From assembly GCF_004564275.1 (NCBI RefSeq), contig NZ_SPDV01000014.1:1-64000 (forward strand): a stretch of DNA of 64,000 bases. The letters run 5' to 3'. A program made the position numbers and the translations under genes. Shown here in pieces: positions 1 to 9,655 of this stretch. Numbering within the stretch: position 1 is the stretch's first letter; every line of letters starts with the position of its first letter. Under the pieces are notes generated by a model. It did no database searches. It had not been told where the DNA came from and saw only the letters and a list, made by a program, of their open reading frames with translations. The stretch comes from Sphingomonas parva (ex Maeng et al. 2020). GTDB lineage: Bacteria; Pseudomonadota; Alphaproteobacteria; Sphingomonadales; Sphingomonadaceae.

Positions 1-14
1 CCCCACCCCTTTAT

Positions 15-36
15 CCCCTCCCGCGAGCGGGAGGGG
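15..36. repeat. GC-rich palindromic intergenic repeat
   Basis: A perfect 10-bp inverted repeat (CCCCTCCCGC / GCGGGAGGGG) with a 2-base loop lies just downstream of the first minus-strand gene. No T run follows on the minus strand, so it is more like the CTCCCC/GGGGAG repeats scattered through this window than a standard intrinsic terminator. Confidence 0.6.
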
Positions 37-42
37 AGATGT

Positions 43-1158
43 TCAATACCCCCGCAACCTTGCGACGCGGTCTGCGTGGTAGTTCGCGTCGCCGAACAGC
101 TCGTTCAGCACCCGGTCGCGCTTCATGTAGAGGCCGATGTCATATTCGTCGGTCATGCCGATGCCGCCGTGCATCTGCACGCCCTCCTGGGCGGCGAGCG
201 TCGAGACCAGGCCGGCCTTGGTCTTGGCGACCGACACCATCACCTCCGCCGCCGCGTCGCCGGCGTCGAGCAATTGCTGGGCCTTCAGCACCGCGGCGCG
301 GGCGATCTCCAGCTCGGAGTAGAGATGGGCGGCGCGATGCTGCAGCGCCTGGAATTCGCCGATCGGCCGGCCGAACTGCTTGCGCTGCTTGAGATAGTCG
401 ACGGTCATCGCCATCGCACCGGACGCGACGCCGATCATCTCCGCCGCGGCGCCCGCCCGGGCCGCGGCGAGCACGCGGGAGAGGATCGCCTCCCCCTGCC
501 CCACCTCCCCGAGCACCGCATCGCCGTCGACCTCGACAGCGTCGAAGGTGAGCCGCGCGCCGATGCTGGCATCGGCGAGGCGCACGCCCTCGACCTCGAG
601 GCCCGCTGCCGCCTTCTCGACCGCGAACACCGTCGTGCCTTCGTCGGCCTGCGCCGCGACGATGAAGACGTCGGCGGAGGCGCCCTGCACGACGAACTGC
701 TTGGCGCCGGACAGGCGGAAGCCGTTGCCCGAGCGCTCGGCCCGCATCGCAATCGATTCCGGCCGGTGCTTCGGCCCCTCGTCGACCGCCAGCGCCGCCA
801 CCGTCTCGCCCGCCAGCATGCCGGGCAGCCAGCGGCTGCGCTGCGGCGTGCCGCGCAGCGCCTCGACCGCGGCGACGGCGGTGATCAGGAAGGGTGAGGG
901 CGTAAGGTTGCGCCCGATCTCCTCGAGTACCAGGCCCGCCTCGACATGGCCGAGCCCGAGCCCGCCATCGGCTTCGTCGACGAGGATGGCGGTGAAGCCC
1001 ATCTCGCCGAACTGGCGCCAGAGGGCATGGCCGAATCCGTCCTTGCAGTTCATGTCGCGATACTTGCGATATTGCGTCGCGATCGCGCCTTCCTCGGCCA
1101 TGAACGCGCGCGCGGTCTCGCGCAGCATCGCCTGGTCGTCGGTGAGGGTCAGTGGCAT
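43..1158 (-). CDS. Acyl-CoA dehydrogenase, subunit type lacking the terminal GGTSEI motif
   Basis: This 371-residue protein has the acyl-CoA dehydrogenase fold: an N-terminal helical domain opening MPLTLTDDQ, a central beta domain, and a C-terminal helical domain with FGRPIGEFQ near residue 263 and QMHGGIGMTDEYD near 328. Members are FAD enzymes that introduce the alpha-beta double bond into acyl-CoA. The start is the ATG at 1158; extending further upstream would only translate repeat DNA. The next gene upstream on the same strand is a second acyl-CoA dehydrogenase with a different C terminus. Adjacent unlike pairs of this sort often form alpha2-beta2 enzymes for ring or side-chain CoA esters (FadE26/27 type), so I infer this may be one half of a heteromer. 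The substrate cannot be read from the sequence. Confidence 0.88.
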   Translation of the reverse strand: MPLTLTDDQAMLRETARAFMAEEGAIATQYRKYRDMNCKDGFGHALWRQFGEMGFTAILVDEADGGLGLGHVEAGLVLEEIGRNLTPSPFLITAVAAVEALRGTPQRSRWLPGMLAGETVAALAVDEGPKHRPESIAMRAERSGNGFRLSGAKQFVVQGASADVFIVAAQADEGTTVFAVEKAAAGLEVEGVRLADASIGARLTFDAVEVDGDAVLGEVGQGEAILSRVLAAARAGAAAEMIGVASGAMAMTVDYLKQRKQFGRPIGEFQALQHRAAHLYSELEIARAAVLKAQQLLDAGDAAAEVMVSVAKTKAGLVSTLAAQEGVQMHGGIGMTDEYDIGLYMKRDRVLNELFGDANYHADRVARLRGY

Positions 1159-1336
1159 TGGGTCCTCAATTCCCCCTCTCCCCTTCAGGGGAGTTTGGGG
1201 CCTTTTGGTTCTGTCCGGGGGACAGAACGGCCCCCAAACTGGTTGGGGAGAGGGGCAGTGAGAGCCTCTCCGAGTTCGTCCATGGGGGCTCTGACTCCCC
1301 CTCTCCCAACCTCTCCCCTGAAGGGGAAAGGAACGT
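1159..1336. repeat. Composite inverted-repeat intergenic element
   Basis: The 178 bases between the two acyl-CoA dehydrogenase genes contain nested inverted repeats. At the centre is a perfect 9-bp hairpin at 1208-1228 (GTTCTGTCC, GGG, GGACAGAAC). It is flanked by CCCCAAACT/AGTTTGGGG arms and by CCCCTCTCCC/GGGGAGAGGGG arms. A CTCTCCCCTGAAGGGG unit follows. No coding sequence is evident. Confidence 0.65.
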
Positions 1337-2521
1337 TCATGATCCGGGCAGCTCCAGGATCCGCTTCGCGACGATGCCGAGCTGGATCTCGCTGGTACCG
1401 CCCTCGATCGAATTGGCCTTGGTGCGCAGCCATTCACGGGGGCGCTTGCCGCCGCGGCTGCGCTCGCTCTCCCATTCGAGCGCGTCGGCGCCGCCGGCGG
1501 CCATGACGATCTCGTGGCGGCGCTTGTTGAGCTCGGTGCCGGCATATTTCATCATCGAGGGCTGGGCCGGATGCGCCTGGCCCGCCTTCAGCTCGTCGAT
1601 GAAACGCTCCGACATGGCCGAGAAGGCGAGCGCGTCGACATCGAAACGGGCGATGTCGGCGCGCAGGAACGGATCGGCGATCCGCCCCTCTCCGTCCCGG
1701 CCGATCGTGTCGGCGAGTGCCGGACCGAGCGTTCCGTCCGAGCCGGCGCCCACGCCCATGCCGCTGATCATCTCGCGCTCGTGACCGAGCAGATATTTGG
1801 CGACGTCCCAGCCCTTGTTGATCTCGCCGACCACCTGATCCTTCGGCACTGCCACGTCGTCGAAGAAGGTCTCGCAGAACGGCGAATAGCCGGAGATCAG
1901 CAGGATCGGTTTCGTCGAGACGCCGGGCGTCGCCATGTCGAACAGGAGGAAGCTGATCCCCTTGTGCTTGGGCGCGGCCGGATCGGTGCGCACCAGGCAG
2001 AAGATCCAGTCGGCCTTGTCGGCGTAGGAGGTCCAGACCTTCTGGCCCTTGACCAGCCAGTGATCGCCTCTGTCCTCCGCCCTTGTCTGAAGCGAGGCGA
2101 GGTCGGAGCCGGCGTTGGGCTCCGAATAGCCCTGGCACCAGCGGATCTCGCCGCGGGCGATCTCGGTCAGGAAGCGCGTCTTCTGCGCCTCGGTGCCGTA
2201 TTTGAGCAGCGCCGGACCGAGCATCGAGATTCCGAAGCTGTAGAGCGGGTTGCGGGCGCCGATCCGCGCCATCTCCTGGCGCAGGATCTTGGTCTCGGCG
2301 GGCGAGAGCCCGCCGCCGCCATAGGCCCTCGGCCAGTCGGGCACCGTCCAGCCGCGCTCGGCCATCATCTCGAGCCAGCGGCGCTGGGCCTCGTTCTTGA
2401 AGGTCGCGTTGCGGCCGCCCCAGCACAGGTCGCTCTCGTCGCGCACCGGCTCGCGCATCTCGGGCGGACAGTTCGTCTCGAGCCAGTCCCGAGTCTCGGC
2501 CCTGAAGTCTTCCAGCTCCAC
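1337..2521 (-). CDS. Acyl-CoA dehydrogenase with GGTSEI C terminus
   Basis: This 394-residue acyl-CoA dehydrogenase has WCQGYSEPNAGSDLA near residue 132 and ends with SIEGGTSEIQLGIVAKRIL near 375, the usual C-terminal signature. I chose the GTG at 2521 because a good Shine-Dalgarno (AAAGGAGA) precedes it by eight bases, and the open frame further upstream runs through an operator-like palindrome and into the neighbouring gene. It is 50 bases downstream of the monooxygenase gene on the same strand and upstream of the other dehydrogenase, so the three may share a transcript, although the palindrome at 2534-2549 suggests its own promoter. Its substrate is unknown. Confidence 0.9.
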   Translation of the reverse strand: MELEDFRAETRDWLETNCPPEMREPVRDESDLCWGGRNATFKNEAQRRWLEMMAERGWTVPDWPRAYGGGGLSPAETKILRQEMARIGARNPLYSFGISMLGPALLKYGTEAQKTRFLTEIARGEIRWCQGYSEPNAGSDLASLQTRAEDRGDHWLVKGQKVWTSYADKADWIFCLVRTDPAAPKHKGISFLLFDMATPGVSTKPILLISGYSPFCETFFDDVAVPKDQVVGEINKGWDVAKYLLGHEREMISGMGVGAGSDGTLGPALADTIGRDGEGRIADPFLRADIARFDVDALAFSAMSERFIDELKAGQAHPAQPSMMKYAGTELNKRRHEIVMAAGGADALEWESERSRGGKRPREWLRTKANSIEGGTSEIQLGIVAKRILELPGS

Positions 2522-2533
2522 GCGCGCCTCTCC

Positions 2534-2549
2534 TTTACGTAAACGTAAA
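2534..2549 (-). promoter_or_regulatory. LiuR-like palindromic operator
   Basis: The 16-mer TTTACGTAAACGTAAA is a palindrome apart from its central pair. It resembles the sites recalled for MerR-family regulators of branched-chain amino-acid/acyl-CoA catabolism (LiuR). It lies directly upstream of, and nearly touching, the Shine-Dalgarno of the acyl-CoA dehydrogenase starting at 2521. The palindrome is seen; assigning it to a LiuR-type regulator is inference, and no such regulator gene is in the window. Confidence 0.5.
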
Positions 2550-2570
2550 TGCCGGGCGGCGCAGCGGTCG

Positions 2571-4061
2571 TCAACTCTCCGGCGGCGCCGCCGCGCGAGT
2601 CTCGAACACCATCGCCTCGTCGGCGACCGGCCGCAATCGCATCGCCGCGAGATCGAGCAAATAGTTCTGGTGGACCCGCCAGGGCGCCCGCTGCCCCTGC
2701 GCCGGAAGGATGGCGGCGGCGCGGCGCACGTAGCCGGAAGTGAAATCGAGCAGGGGGCGGCGCGGCGCACCGGGATCGCGCAGCCGCGGTGTGCAGGCGG
2801 CATGGCCGTGCCGGTCCATGTGCTTGAGCAGCCGGCACACCGTCCGGGCGGTGAGGTCGCATTTCAGCGTCCAGGAGGCGTTGGTATAGCCGAAGGCGAG
2901 CGCGAGGTTCGGCACGTCGCTCAGCATCATGCCCTTGTAGACCAGCCGATCCGCCGGATCGACCGGAACACCGTTGACGGCGAGCGTCATGCCCCCGAAC
3001 AATTTGACAACCAGGCCGGTGGCGGTGACCACGATGTCGGCCTCGATCTCCTCGCCCGAGCGCATCCTGAGGCCGTTGCGGGTGAAGCTGTCGATCTCGC
3101 CGGTGACCACCGCGGCGCGGCCGCTGCGGATCGCCGCGAACAGGTCACCGTCCGGAACCAGGCACAGCCGCTGGTCCCACGGCCGGTAGGACGGCGCGAA
3201 ATCCCGCTCGATCGGATAGTCCGGGCCCAGTTCCTTGCGCACGCCCTGCAGGATCAGGCGCCGCACCGTCTCCGGGCGATGCCGGGCGAAGCCGAAGAAG
3301 CCGAGGCCCAGCAGCACGTTCTTCCAGCGCACCAGCTTCTCGGCGAGCGGCGCCGGCAGCCACCGTGCGGCCCGCGCGGCGAGCGGATCGCGGGCCGGGC
3401 GCGAGACGACGTAGGTCGGTGAGCGCTGCACCATCGCGACATGCGCCGCCTGCGCGGCCATGGCCGGCACCAGGGTCACCGCGGTCGCGCCGCTGCCGAT
3501 CACCGCCACTCTCCTGCCGTCATGGTCGAGATCGTCGGGCCAGAATTGCGGGTGGACGATCCGCCCGGCGAACGCCTCCTCCCCCGGCCAGCGCGGACGG
3601 AAGCCCCGGTCGTAATCGTAATAGCCGGTGCACAGATAAAGGAAGCCGCAGGTGAAGCGGCGGACGGCGCCGTCCGCCTCGGCCTCCACGGTCCATCGCG
3701 CGTCGGCGGAGGACCAGTCGGCGCGGATGACTCTGTGTCCGAAGTGGATCCGCTCGCTGATCCCGAATTCGCGGGCGGTCTCCTCGACATAGGCGCGGAT
3801 CGAAGCGCCGTCGACGATCGCCCGGTCGCCGCGCCACGGCCGGAACGGAAAGCCGAGCGTGTAGATGTCGCTGTCCGAGCGGACGCCCGGATAGCGGAAC
3901 AGGTCCCAGGTCCCGCCCATCGCGTCGCGGCCCTCGAAGATCGCATAGCCCTTGTCCGGACACCGCTCCTGCAGGCGATAGGCAGCGTCGATGCCGGAGA
4001 GGCCCGCCCCGACGATCAGCACGTCGAAATGCTCGCTCACCGCCCCACCCGACGCCCGCAT
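2571..4061 (-). CDS. Flavin-containing monooxygenase, Baeyer-Villiger type
   Basis: This 496-residue protein has an N-terminal FAD Rossmann motif (VGAGLSG, about residues 16-22), a second dinucleotide motif for NADPH (GSGATA, about 185-190), and between them [12 protein letters not shown] (about 162-174). That last motif matches the FxGxxxHxxxW(P/D) fingerprint of class B monooxygenases. Relatives (EthA-like enzymes) insert one oxygen atom into ketones or oxygenate N/S centres. Length is normal for the family. Downstream on the same strand are two acyl-CoA dehydrogenases, and divergently a beta-oxidation run, so a role in breaking a cyclic or long-chain ketone before beta-oxidation is a reasonable inference. 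A second start eight codons in (VSEHFDVL) is possible. The true substrate is unknown. Confidence 0.87.
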   Translation of the reverse strand: MRASGGAVSEHFDVLIVGAGLSGIDAAYRLQERCPDKGYAIFEGRDAMGGTWDLFRYPGVRSDSDIYTLGFPFRPWRGDRAIVDGASIRAYVEETAREFGISERIHFGHRVIRADWSSADARWTVEAEADGAVRRFTCGFLYLCTGYYDYDRGFRPRWPGEEAFAGRIVHPQFWPDDLDHDGRRVAVIGSGATAVTLVPAMAAQAAHVAMVQRSPTYVVSRPARDPLAARAARWLPAPLAEKLVRWKNVLLGLGFFGFARHRPETVRRLILQGVRKELGPDYPIERDFAPSYRPWDQRLCLVPDGDLFAAIRSGRAAVVTGEIDSFTRNGLRMRSGEEIEADIVVTATGLVVKLFGGMTLAVNGVPVDPADRLVYKGMMLSDVPNLALAFGYTNASWTLKCDLTARTVCRLLKHMDRHGHAACTPRLRDPGAPRRPLLDFTSGYVRRAAAILPAQGQRAPWRVHQNYLLDLAAMRLRPVADEAMVFETRAAAPPES

Positions 4062-4185
4062 TGCCGCTCCCCTTTGCGGCCGTCATGACACTCGCGGCAC
4101 CGCTCCGGCAAGAGCCCGGCTCTGGCGCGAATCCGCCGTTTCTGGCAGCACCGGGAGAGGCAGGAGAGCGAGGAAAACGGCCGTC

Positions 4186-5430
4186 ATGGACTTTGACCTT
4201 ACGGAACGGCAGGCTTTTTACCGCGACCGCGTTCGCGACTTCGTCGAGACCGTGATTCGGCCGCGCGGCGACGACTACAAGGCCCAGCTCGCGGCCGGCG
4301 ATCGCTGGCAGCCGATCCAGGTGATCGAGGAGCTGAAGCCCCTCGCCCGGGAAGCCGGCCTGTGGAATCTGTTCATGCCGCCCGGCCGGGCCCTCGCCCA
4401 TGTCGACGAGAGCTTCGCCTTCGAAGGCACGCAGCTCACCAACCTCGAATATGCGCTTTGCGCCGAGGAGATGGGGCGGGTCGGCTGGTCCTCCGAGGTG
4501 TTCAACTGCTCCGCTCCCGACACCGGCAACATGGAGGTGCTCCACCGCTACGGCACGAGGGAGCAGAAGGAGCAATGGCTGCGGCCCCTGATGGACGGCG
4601 AGATCCGTTCCGCCTTTTTGATGACCGAGCCGGCGGTCGCCTCGTCCGACGCCACCAACATCGAGTGCGACATAAGGCGCGAGGGCGACGAATATGTGCT
4701 GAACGGCCGCAAATGGTGGTCGAGCGGCGCCGGCGATCCGCGCTGCAAGGTGGCGATCGTGATGGGCAAGACCGATCGCACGGCCGATCGCCATCGCCAG
4801 CAGTCGATGGTGCTGATGCCGCTCGACGCGGCCGGCGTGACGATCGAGCGGGCGCTCACCGTCTACGGCTATGACGATGCGCCGCACGGCCACATGGAGA
4901 TCGTGCTGGACAACGTGCGCATCCCCGCCTCGAACATGCTGCTCGGCGAAGGCCGCGGCTTCGAGATCGCCCAGGGCCGGCTGGGGCCGGGTCGCATCCA
5001 CCATTGCATGCGCACGATCGGCGCGGCCGAAGAGGCGCTCGCCGCCATGGTCCGCCGCCTCCAGTCGCGCGTCGCGTTCGGCAAGCGCCTTGCCGAGCAT
5101 TCGATCTGGGAGCAGCGCGTCGCCCGCGCCCGGATCGACATCGACATGTCGCGCCTGCTCTGCCTCAAGGCGGCCGACCTGATGGACAAGGCCGGCAACA
5201 AGGCCGCGCAGGCGGAGATCGCGATGATCAAGGTCCAGGCGCCGAACATGGCGCTGAGGATCATCGACGATGCTGTCCAGGCCCATGGCGGCGCCGGCGT
5301 CAGCCAGGATTTCGAGCTGGCGAAGAGCTGGGCGGGGATCCGCACCCTGCGCCTCGCCGACGGGCCGGACGAGGTGCACAATCGGGCGATCGCGAGGATC
5401 GAGTTCGCGAAGCACGCGTCGCGGGGCTGA
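4186..5430 (+). CDS. Acyl-CoA dehydrogenase, ACAD10/11-like
   Basis: This 414-residue protein starts [14 protein letters not shown] and carries the family C terminus [16 protein letters not shown] followed by [12 protein letters not shown], the motif typical of the ACAD10/11-like branch. It would oxidise an acyl-CoA to the 2-enoyl-CoA with FAD and pass electrons to ETF. The ATG at 4186 is preceded by a GA-rich GGAGAGCGAGG stretch. It is divergent from the monooxygenase gene (124-base shared upstream region) and heads a run with two SDRs and a FadB-like enzyme, although a REP-type repeat separates it from the first SDR. The physiological substrate is not deducible. Confidence 0.9.
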   Translation: MDFDLTERQAFYRDRVRDFVETVIRPRGDDYKAQLAAGDRWQPIQVIEELKPLAREAGLWNLFMPPGRALAHVDESFAFEGTQLTNLEYALCAEEMGRVGWSSEVFNCSAPDTGNMEVLHRYGTREQKEQWLRPLMDGEIRSAFLMTEPAVASSDATNIECDIRREGDEYVLNGRKWWSSGAGDPRCKVAIVMGKTDRTADRHRQQSMVLMPLDAAGVTIERALTVYGYDDAPHGHMEIVLDNVRIPASNMLLGEGRGFEIAQGRLGPGRIHHCMRTIGAAEEALAAMVRRLQSRVAFGKRLAEHSIWEQRVARARIDIDMSRLLCLKAADLMDKAGNKAAQAEIAMIKVQAPNMALRIIDDAVQAHGGAGVSQDFELAKSWAGIRTLRLADGPDEVHNRAIARIEFAKHASRG

Positions 5431-5439
5431 CTCCCACCC

Positions 5440-5522
5440 GTCATCCCGGCGGAAGCCGGGATCTCGGATCGGATAGGCGCCGCGGCCAATCTCCAGGAGA
5501 TCCCGGCCTTCGCCGGGATGAC
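5440..5522. repeat. REP-like inverted pair (GTCATCCCGGCG family)
   Basis: Two copies of a 26-base palindromic unit beginning GTCATCCCGGC and ending CCGGGATCTC face each other, at 5440-5465 and inverted at 5497-5522, with two mismatches between them. The same element occurs again at 59061-59194. This is the look of a REP/BIME-type bacterial interspersed mosaic element. It fills most of the gap between the acyl-CoA dehydrogenase and the next gene. Confidence 0.75.
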
Positions 5523-5550
5523 GAGAGGTTCGGATGAAGAGGGAAATCAG

Positions 5551-6327
5551 ATGAATTCGTTCGATCTGAGCGGGAAGGTGGCCGTGATCACCGGCTCGTC
5601 GCGCGGCATCGGCCGGGCGATCGCCGAGGCGATGGCCGAGCACGGCGCCACCGTCGTCGTCTCGAGCCGCAAGGCCGAGGCCTGCCAGGAGGTCGCCGAC
5701 GCCATCAACGGCCGGCACGGCCTCGGACGAGCGATCGTCGTTCCCGCCAACATCTCGTCCAAGGAGGCGCTGCAGACGCTGGTCGACGAGACCCGGGCGC
5801 AGCTCGGGCGGATCGACGTGCTGGTCTGCAACGCCGCGTCCAATCCCTATTACGGGCCGATGGGCGGCATCTCGGACGAGATGTTCCGCAAGATCCTGGA
5901 GAACAATGTCATCGCCAACCACTGGCTGATCCAGATGGTCGCGCCGGAGATGATCGAACGGCGCGAGGGCTCGATCATCATCGTCTCCTCGATCGGCGGC
6001 CTCAAGGCCTCGACCGTGATCGGCGCCTACAACGTCTCCAAGGCGGCCGACTTCCAGCTGGCGCGCAACCTCGCCGCCGAGTTCGGGCCGCACCAGGTGC
6101 GGGTGAACTGCATCGCGCCCGGCCTGATCCGCACCGACTTTGCCCGCGCTCTCTGGGAGAATCCGCAGACGCTCGCCGCGGTGACGATGCACACGCCGCT
6201 GCAGCGGATCGGCGAGCCGCACGAGATCGCCGGCGCCGCCGTCTTCCTGGCCAGCCCGGCCTCGACCTTCGTCACCGGCCAGGCGATCGTCGTCGACGGC
6301 GGCTCGACCACCGGCGTGGGGCTCTAA
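5551..6327 (+). CDS. SDR family oxidoreductase
   Basis: This 258-residue classical short-chain dehydrogenase has the TGSSRGIG cofactor loop (residues 14-21), an NAA segment near residue 93, and the catalytic Ser...Tyr160-x3-Lys164 (YNVSK). It should use NAD(P)H to interconvert a hydroxyl and a carbonyl. The ATG at 5551 is preceded by GAGGGAAATCAG; an upstream in-frame ATG would translate the end of the REP element. A second SDR follows after 14 bases, so the two are almost certainly co-transcribed, with the FadB-like gene next. In this context it may act as a 3-hydroxyacyl-CoA or alcohol dehydrogenase, but the substrate is not identifiable. Confidence 0.9.
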   Translation: MNSFDLSGKVAVITGSSRGIGRAIAEAMAEHGATVVVSSRKAEACQEVADAINGRHGLGRAIVVPANISSKEALQTLVDETRAQLGRIDVLVCNAASNPYYGPMGGISDEMFRKILENNVIANHWLIQMVAPEMIERREGSIIIVSSIGGLKASTVIGAYNVSKAADFQLARNLAAEFGPHQVRVNCIAPGLIRTDFARALWENPQTLAAVTMHTPLQRIGEPHEIAGAAVFLASPASTFVTGQAIVVDGGSTTGVGL

Positions 6328-6341
6328 CGCGGAGGCTGGCA

Positions 6342-7127
6342 ATGAGACTCGAGGGGAAGATCGCGATCGTCACCGGGGCCGGCTCCGGCATCGGCCGGGC
6401 CAGCGCGCGGCTGTTCGCCGAGCAGGGCGCGCGGCTGATCTGTGCCGACCTCAAGGGCCATGACGAGACCGCCGCGGAGATCGGCGAGGCGGCGATCGCG
6501 ATCCAGGCCGACGCCGGCAGCGACGAGGATGTCCAGGATCTCGTCCAGGCGGCGCTGCAGCGCTTCGGCGGGCTCGACGTCTTCTTCGCCAATGCCGGCA
6601 TCTCGGGCGGCCTGGCCTCGATCTTCGAGCAGAGCGCCGAGGACTGGCAGGAGATCCTGCGCGTCAACCTGATCGGGCCTTTCCTCGCCATCAAGCACGC
6701 GGCGCCCGCGATGAAGGAGCGCGGCAAGGGCTCGATCATCTGCACCGCCTCGGTCGCCGGCATCCGGGCCGGCGCCGGCGGCCCGGCCTATTCGGCCTCC
6801 AAGGCCGGCGTGATCAACCTGGTCAAGGTCGCCGCCACCCAGCTCGCCGCCGCCGACATCAGGGTCAACGCCATCTGTCCCGGCCTGATCGAGACCGGCA
6901 TGACCAAGCCGATCTACGATTGGGCGCGCGCCTCCGGCAAGGAAGACCGGCTCGGCCACCTCAACCCGCTGAAGCGCGGCGGCGAGCCGGAGGAGATCGC
7001 CGGCGCTGCCTTGTTCCTCGCCTCCGACGAATCGAGCTACGTCAACGGCCACGCTTTGGTCGTCGACGGCGGCCTCTCCATCTCGCACCCGTTCAACCAA
7101 CAGGAATATGGCCGCACGGCCTTCTGA
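6342..7127 (+). CDS. SDR family oxidoreductase (second of pair)
   Basis: This 261-residue classical SDR has TGAGSGIG at residues 11-18, NAG near residue 86, and Tyr150-Ser-Ala-Ser-Lys as catalytic motif. It has a good ribosome site (GGAGGCTGGCA). It begins 14 bases after the previous SDR and ends 15 bases before the FadB-like gene, so these three form a tight operon. The two SDRs differ clearly in sequence, so they probably act on different steps of one pathway. The substrate is unknown. Confidence 0.9.
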   Translation: MRLEGKIAIVTGAGSGIGRASARLFAEQGARLICADLKGHDETAAEIGEAAIAIQADAGSDEDVQDLVQAALQRFGGLDVFFANAGISGGLASIFEQSAEDWQEILRVNLIGPFLAIKHAAPAMKERGKGSIICTASVAGIRAGAGGPAYSASKAGVINLVKVAATQLAAADIRVNAICPGLIETGMTKPIYDWARASGKEDRLGHLNPLKRGGEPEEIAGAALFLASDESSYVNGHALVVDGGLSISHPFNQQEYGRTAF

Positions 7128-7142
7128 CCCACGGAGACATAC

Positions 7143-9200
7143 ATGAGCCCGATCAGCACCCGCCGCCACGGCGACGTCCTCATCGTCACTTCGAACAATC
7201 CGCCGGTGAACGCCCTCGGCCATGCCGTCCGCGAAGGCCTGGTCGCAGCGATCGATCAGGCCGATGCCGACGAGGCGGTGAAGGCTGTCGTGATCATCTG
7301 CGCCGGCAACACCTTCTTCGCCGGTGCCGACATCACCGAATTCGGCAAGGCGATGCAGATGCCGATGCTGCCGATGGTGGTCGATCGGATCGAGGCCTGC
7401 ACCAAGCCGGTAGTCGCCGCGATCCACGGCACCGCCTTCGGCGGCGGCCTCGAGGTCGCGCTCGCCAGCCACTATCGCGTCGCCGTCCCGTCGGCGAAGC
7501 TCGGCGTCCCCGAGGTGAAGCTGGGCCTGCTGCCCGGCGCCGGCGGCACCCAGCGCCTGCCCCGCGCCGCCGGCGTGCAGAAGGCGCTGGAGATGGCGAC
7601 CAGCGGCAGCCCGATCGGGGCGAAAGAGGCCTATGAGGTCGGCCTCGTCGATCGGCTTATCGAGGGCGATCTCGAGCAGCACGCCGTCGCCTTCGCCGAA
7701 GAGGTGCGTGACGTCCGGCCGATCCCGAAGACCAGCGAGCGCGACGACAGGATCGACGAGGCGCGCGCCAATCCCGGCCTGTTCGACGAGTTCCGCAAGG
7801 CGCAGGCCCGCAAGTTTCGCGGCTTCGATGCGCCCGAGGCGAACATCAAGGCGATCGAGGCGGCGGTCGCCAAGCCTTATGCCGAGGGCGTGCAGACCGA
7901 GCGGCAGCTGTTCATGCAGCTGATGAGCGGCACCCAGGCCAAGGCGCAGCAATATTTCTTCTTCGCCGAGCGGAAGGCGGCGAAGATCGACGGCCTGCCG
8001 GAGGAGACGCGCGCGCGAGACATCCGCAAGGTCGGCGTGATCGGCGCCGGGACGATGGGCGGCGGCATCTCGATGAACTTCCTCAGCGCCGGCATCCCGG
8101 TGACGATCGTCGAGCAGCAGCAGGAGGCGCTCGACCGCGGCACCGGCGTGATGCGCAAGAACTACGAGGCGACCGCGGCCAAGGGCCGGATGAGCGCCGA
8201 GCAGGTCGACCAGGCGATGGGCCTGCTCACCCCCAGCCTCAGCCTCGACGATCTCTCCGACTGCGACCTGATCATCGAGGCGGTGTTCGAGAATATGGAC
8301 GTCAAGAAGGAGGTGTTCGGCAAGCTCGATCGCATCGCCAAGCCGGGCGCGATCCTCGCCTCCAACACCTCCTATCTCAACGTGGACGAGATCGCGGCCT
8401 CGACCTCCCGGCCGCAGGACGTGCTCGGGCTCCACTTCTTCTCGCCCGCCAACATCATGAAGCTGCTTGAGATCGTCCGCGGCGCGAACACCGCGCCGGA
8501 CGTGCTGGTGACGGCGATGGGTCTCGCCAAGAAGATCCGCAAGGTCGCGGTCGTCGCAGGCGTCTGCTACGGCTTCATCGGCAACCGGATGCTGATCCCG
8601 CGCCAGACCCAGGCGATGCAGCTGCTCCTCGAGGGCGCGACGCCCGAGCAGATCGACCGCGTCCATGTCGAGTTCGGCATGCCGATGGGGCCGTTCCAGA
8701 TGGCCGATCTCGCCGGCGTCGACATCGGCTGGCACCGCGATCCCAACCGCATCGAGAACATCCGCGACGCGCTCTGCGCGATCGACCGCTGGGGCCAGAA
8801 GAAGGGCGCCGGCTTTTACGATTATGACGACAGGCGGCGGCCCTCGCCGAGCCCCAAGGTGCAGGAGATCATCGACGGTTTTCGCGCCAATGCAGGCGTG
8901 ACCGCGCGCGAGATCAGCGACCAGGAGATCGTCGAGCGCACGCTCTACACGATGGTCAACGAAGGCGCGAAGATCCTCGAGGAAGGCATGGCCCAGCGGG
9001 CGAGCGACATCGACGTCGTCTGGGTCTACGGCTACGGCTGGCCGGTCTACCGTGGCGGCCCGATGTTCTGGGCCGACACCGAGGGGCTGCCGAAGATCGT
9101 CGAAGGCCTGAAGCGGCAGCAGCCGCGGCTGGGAAGCGACTTCACCATCTCCGAGCTGCTCGCAGGCAAGGCCGAGGCCGGCGAGAAACTCGCCCGCTGA
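7143..9200 (+). CDS. Bifunctional enoyl-CoA hydratase / 3-hydroxyacyl-CoA dehydrogenase (FadB/FadJ-like)
   Basis: This 685-residue fusion has an N-terminal crotonase domain (about 1-190; oxyanion-hole [21 protein letters not shown]), then the NAD-binding domain of 3-hydroxyacyl-CoA dehydrogenase (about 298-475, starting [10 protein letters not shown]), and the C-terminal 3HCDH domains (about 480-685). Length and order match the FadB/FadJ alpha subunit. It hydrates 2-enoyl-CoA and oxidises the 3-hydroxyacyl-CoA formed. A thiolase, the usual partner, is not in the window. It closes the operon begun by the SDRs; a GC hairpin follows at 9217-9238. Confidence 0.93.
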   Translation: MSPISTRRHGDVLIVTSNNPPVNALGHAVREGLVAAIDQADADEAVKAVVIICAGNTFFAGADITEFGKAMQMPMLPMVVDRIEACTKPVVAAIHGTAFGGGLEVALASHYRVAVPSAKLGVPEVKLGLLPGAGGTQRLPRAAGVQKALEMATSGSPIGAKEAYEVGLVDRLIEGDLEQHAVAFAEEVRDVRPIPKTSERDDRIDEARANPGLFDEFRKAQARKFRGFDAPEANIKAIEAAVAKPYAEGVQTERQLFMQLMSGTQAKAQQYFFFAERKAAKIDGLPEETRARDIRKVGVIGAGTMGGGISMNFLSAGIPVTIVEQQQEALDRGTGVMRKNYEATAAKGRMSAEQVDQAMGLLTPSLSLDDLSDCDLIIEAVFENMDVKKEVFGKLDRIAKPGAILASNTSYLNVDEIAASTSRPQDVLGLHFFSPANIMKLLEIVRGANTAPDVLVTAMGLAKKIRKVAVVAGVCYGFIGNRMLIPRQTQAMQLLLEGATPEQIDRVHVEFGMPMGPFQMADLAGVDIGWHRDPNRIENIRDALCAIDRWGQKKGAGFYDYDDRRRPSPSPKVQEIIDGFRANAGVTAREISDQEIVERTLYTMVNEGAKILEEGMAQRASDIDVVWVYGYGWPVYRGGPMFWADTEGLPKIVEGLKRQQPRLGSDFTISELLAGKAEAGEKLAR

Positions 9201-9216
9201 TCCGCACGTTCACGTC

Positions 9217-9238
9217 GCCGGGGCGTCCGCGCCCCGGC
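9217..9238 (+). terminator. GC-rich hairpin after the FadB-like gene
   Basis: GCCGGGGCG, loop TCCG, CGCCCCGGC forms a perfect 9-bp stem 16 bases after the stop codon. No U tract follows, so termination is uncertain; it could instead stabilise the 3' end of the transcript. Confidence 0.4.
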
Positions 9239-9255
9239 CCCGATCAGGTGACCCG

Positions 9256-9603
9256 ATGAAAGCGACCATCTACCATAATCCGCGCTGCGGCACGTCGCGC
9301 AAGACGCTGGAGATCCTCGAGCAGGAGGGTGCCGACGTCACCATCGTCGACTATCTCAAGAGCCCGCCGTCGGCCGACGAGCTGCGCCGGCTGTACCGGC
9401 AGGCCGGGATCAGCCCGCGCGAGGGCCTGCGCGCCAAGGAGAGCCTCGCCGAGGATCTCGACCTCGTCTCGGGCGCGGTCAGCGACCAGGCGATCCTCAA
9501 TGCCATGGCCGAGAACCCGATCCTGATCGAGCGGCCGATCGTCGAGACCGAAAAAGGCGTGCGCCTCTGCCGTCCGCAGGACCGGGTGCGCGAGATCCTC
9601 TGA
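9256..9603 (+). CDS. ArsC-family (glutaredoxin-type) arsenate reductase-like protein
   Basis: This 115-residue thioredoxin-fold protein has the ArsC active-site motif NPRCGTSRK at residues 8-16, with the catalytic Cys at 11. The downstream basic residues of the family are present: PREGLRAKE in the middle and [11 protein letters not shown]...CRP near the C terminus. Glutaredoxin-linked ArsC proteins reduce arsenate to arsenite. No ars regulator or pump lies nearby, and single chromosomal members such as YfgD have uncertain roles, so arsenate resistance is not shown by context. Confidence 0.85.
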   Translation: MKATIYHNPRCGTSRKTLEILEQEGADVTIVDYLKSPPSADELRRLYRQAGISPREGLRAKESLAEDLDLVSGAVSDQAILNAMAENPILIERPIVETEKGVRLCRPQDRVREIL

Positions 9604-9655
9604 AGGCAGGACCGCCGGAGTTGACCTCGGCGCGCGGCTTGCCCAATCGGAAGCC

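Noticed and set aside
3520-8735. Long minus-strand frames across the SDR and FadB-like genes
   Set aside because: They run through a REP element and give no recognisable domain; the plus-strand genes have full motifs.
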